Assembly: GCA_002734085.1 (NCBI GenBank)
Contig: NVXV01000021.1
Span: forward strand, 9,258-54,267
Origin: Fluviicola sp.
GTDB lineage: Bacteria; Bacteroidota; Bacteroidia; Flavobacteriales_D; Crocinitomicaceae
DNA length: 45,010 nucleotides
Direction: 5' to 3'
Shown: positions 41,709 through 45,010 of the stretch, piece by piece
Layout: each line of letters begins with the position of its first letter
Numbering within the stretch: the first letter of the stretch is position 1
Notes under the pieces: generated by a model
The model's input: only the letters and a program-made list of their open reading frames with translations
Databases searched by the model: none
What the model was told of the DNA's origin: nothing
Position numbers and translations under genes: made by a program

Positions 41709-42917
41709 TTATCTATTATTAAATGTACGATTTATTTCTGAGTTCACATATTTATCTTTCTGTTCATTGATGGAGGATAACCACTCCAGATACATTGCTA
41801 AAGGCATTTCTCGATACCCCATTTCCAATCCTTTGACATAAAGCTGTTGCATTTGGGTGTACGTCTGTTGTGCTTTACCTATCTCGTTATTACTTTTAAA
41901 AACGTCATACTGTTTTTTCAATGTTTCTGCTTTTAGAATAAGAGCATTAATGTTTTGTGGATCATGTTTTAACACCAAATCACAACATTTTAAAACAAAG
42001 CCATCATGACTATTTTTAGTTTGTACCAAATAACCTTTTGCCAGATCATATACACATAGCGCCACACTTTCTTTTTGCCCTAAAGTGTCCATATAGATTC
42101 CGTTTCGAATAGCATCTAATGTGATATAGCCCGAAGCTTTTACCCAGGCATCTGTCGGAAACTCACCACTGGTTAACTCCGTATTGTACCATCCCCATTT
42201 TTTAGAGCGGTGTTTGATATAAATATGATTGGGAGCTAACGAAAGATAAGCTTCTGTTTGTAGTTCATCTGCCAGTATTTTATATAAATAAGGTAATGAA
42301 TGACAATTTCCAGAACCATTCAAAAGTAGTTTTGTTACAAATTGATTCGACCATTCTTTTTCTCCCAGAAAATCTTCAAAGTCATATTGAAAAGGTCTAT
42401 GAAAAGGTAAATCTTCTATAAAATAAATCGTATCCTTCATTAAAGTGAAAATAGCGCCATTCTTCTTTACAGCGTTACTATCAGGAAAGTTGTAATCTTT
42501 CATTGCGTTAGAACGCATCCACATATCGGCAATGTTAACTAGTGAATGGATTCGGTTATTAAATTTCTCATAACTCAAACTATCTCTAAAATAAGCTTTT
42601 TCTGTAATGAAAACCGCTCTTTTAAAATCAAGGGGTTGATTGTCGTTTAACATGTTTTCTAATTCATCAAAAGCAATGTTGTAGTAATCTAAGTAGTTTA
42701 GCTGTTTTGATTGGGGTTGGCTAGGTGTATTCCTATGTACAAATGTTTTTCTATGAACAGTATCTACGGTAGTTTTTTCGGAGACAACTATTGTATCTTT
42801 CGTATTTCTTTTCTCATTGGAACTTGCCGTTTTTGTAGTATGACATGCACTTACAGTTACGAGTAATGTAATGCTTATTCCTATTATTAATGCTATGTTA
42901 ATTCCCCGCTTTTGCAC
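41709..42917 (-). CDS. Lipoprotein with transglutaminase-like domain
   Basis: 402 residues. The lipobox 'LLVTVSAC' (Cys25) predicts a lipoprotein. A spacer rich in Thr/Ser (~26-70) precedes a helical region. The core has 'NGSGNCHSLPYLYKILADEL' with Cys205 and 'LSLAPNHIYIKH' with His231, plus 'WYNTEL' ~14 residues on: the Cys-His-acid order of the transglutaminase-like/papain-like fold. A TPR-like tail follows. The upstream gene is a paralogue; their ends overlap by 20 bp, and the zincin gene begins 1 bp after this stop. The activity could be transamidation or proteolysis. Confidence 0.68.
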   Translation of the reverse strand: MQKRGINIALIIGISITLLVTVSACHTTKTASSNEKRNTKDTIVVSEKTTVDTVHRKTFVHRNTPSQPQSKQLNYLDYYNIAFDELENMLNDNQPLDFKRAVFITEKAYFRDSLSYEKFNNRIHSLVNIADMWMRSNAMKDYNFPDSNAVKKNGAIFTLMKDTIYFIEDLPFHRPFQYDFEDFLGEKEWSNQFVTKLLLNGSGNCHSLPYLYKILADELQTEAYLSLAPNHIYIKHRSKKWGWYNTELTSGEFPTDAWVKASGYITLDAIRNGIYMDTLGQKESVALCVYDLAKGYLVQTKNSHDGFVLKCCDLVLKHDPQNINALILKAETLKKQYDVFKSNNEIGKAQQTYTQMQQLYVKGLEMGYREMPLAMYLEWLSSINEQKDKYVNSEINRTFNNR

Positions 42918-44385
42918 TTCTTATGATTGAGGTTTTTAGTTTCTTTTTTTCCTGTTGATGTTTTTCATCATTCAGTGAGGCCAACCATGAAGCATACACT
43001 TCTTTTGGCATGTGTTTATAGCCCAACATATCAATAAAGTCGTACTGTTCCAGTAATGCGTTATACGCTTGATTCGCCTCGGGGTATTGATTAATTTCTT
43101 CAATGGGCGGGTTTCCTACTTTTTGTAAACGTCTTTTCGTTTCCATAGCCAACAGGTCCGCTTTTAAAATTTGCCCTTGAATACTTTTCGGATTCATTTG
43201 GAGTAATTGATTCGTCATTGTTACCACAAAATCATCGTAACCAAATTTATCAATATATCCCATTGCCAAATCTGCTAAAAGCGTTGAAATTAAAGCATCC
43301 TTTCCCAGTGTGTCTAAATATATTTTATTCTTGATGGCCATACTATTGATATATCCTGATTCCATCATCCAAGCTTCAGTTACTAGATAACCGTTGGTGG
43401 TTTCAAAATTTAAAAAAGTTCTCCCATCATTAAAAACCACAAAAGAATGTTCAGGCGCAAGGGAAAGCCATGCTTTTGCATTAATTTCTTCAGCAAGGAT
43501 TAAATATAACAATGGCATCGAATGACATTGTCCCTTACCCGTATTAAGTAATTTGGTAATAAACATATTTGACCAATCTTCTTCACCTAAAAAATCATCA
43601 AACTCGTATTGATAAGGTTTATGCACTCGCCAAACAACGGTATCTTTAAATTCAACTATCCGTTCAGAGAAAAGCTTTTGGATCGCATAATTTTTACCTA
43701 AGTTATTATCTGTAGCAATGCGTTCTTTTTTCATCAGCATATTAAGCGCCTGTACCTTAATTGCTATTTGTCTGTTATAACGTTTATAATCTAATGTATC
43801 ATCTGCGTATGCATTTTCAACAATGAACACACTTTCCTTTAACGAAAAAGAAGTTTTATTCTCTTTCATTTTCATTAGTTTATCAAATGCCTGCCGATAA
43901 TGTTTTGTTATTTTAAACAAATAATCATCTCGGGTACGTACGGAAGGAAGGTTCTCATTTAATAATGCTTTGATTGCTGCTATTTGCTGTTGTTGTTTGT
44001 TTTGTTTTTGAAGTTGTGCCTGTTGAGTAATAAATTGATGTCTTAAAGCAGGGTCAGATGATGGGACCGGTGGAGGCTTAAATCCCATTCTTTGCTGCGC
44101 TTGTCTTTGCATCTGGCGTCTTAAATCATTGGCATTTCCTCCCATTGATCCATTGGGTTGCCGATTATGATTCTGACTGCCATTACTCTGTGGTGAGTGT
44201 TGTTTACTTTTTTTTGTGTTTGTATTGATAGGAGAGTGCTTAGTAAATGTTACTGAATTGGGATTGGAGATTTGTGTATATGAAAAATTATGAAATGAGA
44301 TTAGGAAAAGTACAGTAATTGCAGTAGCGTATGTATAGAACGTAAGGCAGCATTGGTTTTCTTTATGTGGTAGATTCTGTTCCAT
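42898..44385 (-). CDS. Exported transglutaminase-like protein with Gln/Asn-rich N-terminus
   Basis: 495 residues. It is anchored or exported by a hydrophobic segment 'TAITVLFLISFHNFSYTQ' after a 20-residue leader. Residues ~45-140 are low-complexity Gln/Asn/Pro ('QMQRQAQQRMGFKPPPVP', 'QLQKQNKQQQQ'). The core repeats that of the next gene: 'FDDFLGEEDWSNMFITKLL', 'TGKGQCHSMPLLYLILAEE' (Cys287), 'LSLAPEHSFVVF' (His313) and 'FLNFETTNG'. A helical tail follows. It is the first gene of the minus-strand operon, and its 3' end overlaps the lipoprotein gene by 20 bp. Duplicated enzymes with different anchors suggest related but distinct sites of action. Confidence 0.68.
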   Translation of the reverse strand: MEQNLPHKENQCCLTFYTYATAITVLFLISFHNFSYTQISNPNSVTFTKHSPINTNTKKSKQHSPQSNGSQNHNRQPNGSMGGNANDLRRQMQRQAQQRMGFKPPPVPSSDPALRHQFITQQAQLQKQNKQQQQIAAIKALLNENLPSVRTRDDYLFKITKHYRQAFDKLMKMKENKTSFSLKESVFIVENAYADDTLDYKRYNRQIAIKVQALNMLMKKERIATDNNLGKNYAIQKLFSERIVEFKDTVVWRVHKPYQYEFDDFLGEEDWSNMFITKLLNTGKGQCHSMPLLYLILAEEINAKAWLSLAPEHSFVVFNDGRTFLNFETTNGYLVTEAWMMESGYINSMAIKNKIYLDTLGKDALISTLLADLAMGYIDKFGYDDFVVTMTNQLLQMNPKSIQGQILKADLLAMETKRRLQKVGNPPIEEINQYPEANQAYNALLEQYDFIDMLGYKHMPKEVYASWLASLNDEKHQQEKKKLKTSIIRSAKAGN

Positions 44386-44539
44386 TTATCTGGAATAAAG
44401 CAATTTAGAGTGTGAAGGTATAAAAAATATTAACATTTATCGATTATATTAAAATATACTCTGCTATGATAATTCCATATCTGTGAATGGTAAGTGATAT
44501 GTACAAAATCAAACATATTTTCAAATTTATAGTCAATAA

Positions 44540-44600
44540 AGTCGTAATAAAATATGACTAAATTAATAAAATTACTTAAAACGTCATAATTAATTATGAC
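44540..44600. promoter_or_regulatory. Two operator-like palindromes between divergent genes
   Basis: GTCATAATTAATTATGAC (44583-44600) is a perfect 18-bp palindrome. AGTCGTAATAAAATATGACT (44540-44559) is an imperfect version, with centres 42 bp apart (four helical turns). They lie upstream of the XRE gene and of the divergent exported operon. An XRE dimer binding both is the natural reading, controlling one or both directions. Confidence 0.6.
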
Positions 44601-44657
44601 TATTTTTCAATTGGTAAACTTCACCTTTAGAGTCATTAAAATCAGAGACGATAAAAA

Positions 44658-44873
44658 GTGCTTACCAAAAAAGAATTATCAGCTAAGATTGGGGATAGAA
44701 TTAAACAAATTCGTAATGAGAAAAAAATATCTCAAGCTGAACTTGGTAGACTTTGTGAAAAAGATAAGCAACACATTGAACTGATTGAAAATAACAAGGT
44801 ATCGCCAAATATTTACACATTATATATCATCGCTTGTGCGTTAGAAGTGACCTTAGGAGATTTGGTTAAATAA
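44658..44873 (+). CDS. XRE-family transcriptional regulator
   Basis: 71 residues, little more than one helix-turn-helix: 'IGDRIKQIRNEKKISQAELGRLCEKDKQHIELIENNKVSPNIYTLYIIACALEVTLGDLVK'. The start is GTG 44658; an in-frame TAA at 44652-44654 excludes anything earlier. It is a DNA-binding repressor type, cytosolic. Two palindromes lie 58-118 bp upstream, consistent with autoregulation. It is divergent from the six-gene exported run, which makes that run a candidate target. The overlapping open frame at 44596-44784 is a shadow. Confidence 0.88.
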   Translation: MLTKKELSAKIGDRIKQIRNEKKISQAELGRLCEKDKQHIELIENNKVSPNIYTLYIIACALEVTLGDLVK

Positions 44874-45010
44874 CCCTCTAAAACTAAAGATTTCTCGTAA
44901 TAATAGATTTAATTTTTTGATTCCCCCAAATGTTACCAGTAGGATTTAGCAACGGCTAACGTTAATCTATCGAAAACCTTCTCACCAAAGTACCTGCGAT
45001 TTAGTTTATA
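44874..45010. other. Window end, no supported gene
   Basis: The minus strand has an open frame through the window edge that runs back into the 3' end of the XRE gene, but it shows no recognisable family and no start within the window. It may be the tail of a gene outside, or nothing. Confidence 0.3.

Noticed and set aside
44596-44784. 62-codon open frame overlapping the XRE gene
   Set aside because: The helix-turn-helix is in the other frame (from GTG 44658); this frame is a shadow.
44850-45010. Minus-strand open frame through the window edge
   Set aside because: It overlaps the XRE 3' end and shows no family resemblance or start; it cannot be judged from this fragment.

Overview
The window comes from a low-GC member of the Bacteroidota, most likely Flavobacteriales and perhaps Crocinitomicaceae-like. 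This rests on a type IX secretion (T9SS) type B sorting domain, a PorP/SprF protein, repeated matches to the Bacteroidota -7 promoter element TAnnTTTG, and almost no Shine-Dalgarno sequences. The family placement is inference. No rRNA, tRNA or CRISPR array was seen.

Layout. 1-4.5 kb is a T9SS surface-protein unit: the tail of a large adhesin, PorP/SprF, and an OmpA/PD40 protein. 4.7-11.2 kb holds core or ordinary genes: an outer-membrane barrel, a double UspA protein, FabI, a DUF2452 protein, a low-molecular-weight tyrosine phosphatase, an RsmI-like methylase and a MATE exporter. 11.2-12.9 kb is a hipBA toxin-antitoxin pair between two direct copies of a 62-bp dispersed repeat. 13.1-20.6 kb is an accessory strip of single genes separated by hairpin-forming repeats: an unknown protein, an S41 protease, a DUF4919-like protein, a helical protein, YdeI-like, amidohydrolase plus metallophosphoesterase, and a lipocalin-like protein. 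It resembles an integron cassette array (CALIN-like) with no integrase in view. 20.6-24.1 kb holds an SF1 helicase, a DUF4143 ATPase bracketed by 23-bp inverted repeats, and a broken second copy of the helicase tail.

24.4-38.5 kb is again mostly core: two cation/proton antiporters, accD, class II aldolase, mnmD, dnaB, a ThuA/amidotransferase-like secreted protein, a TPR-HTH sensor, tsaB and metK. 38.5-44.4 kb is a minus-strand run of six exported proteins. Four of them are overlapping or abutting: two transglutaminase-like paralogues, an RHS-tail protein with a metzincin-type zinc site, and a GldM-C-like protein. A second GldM-C-like paralogue and a small unknown protein follow. A divergent XRE regulator with two operator-like palindromes sits at the head of this run.

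The most interesting signals are: a ~170-nt leader conserved before two unrelated accessory genes; the cassette-like repeats; two perfect long palindromes that share a core but have different, still perfectly symmetrical flanks; the ATPase/helicase-tail arrangement; and the exported zincin/transglutaminase operon.
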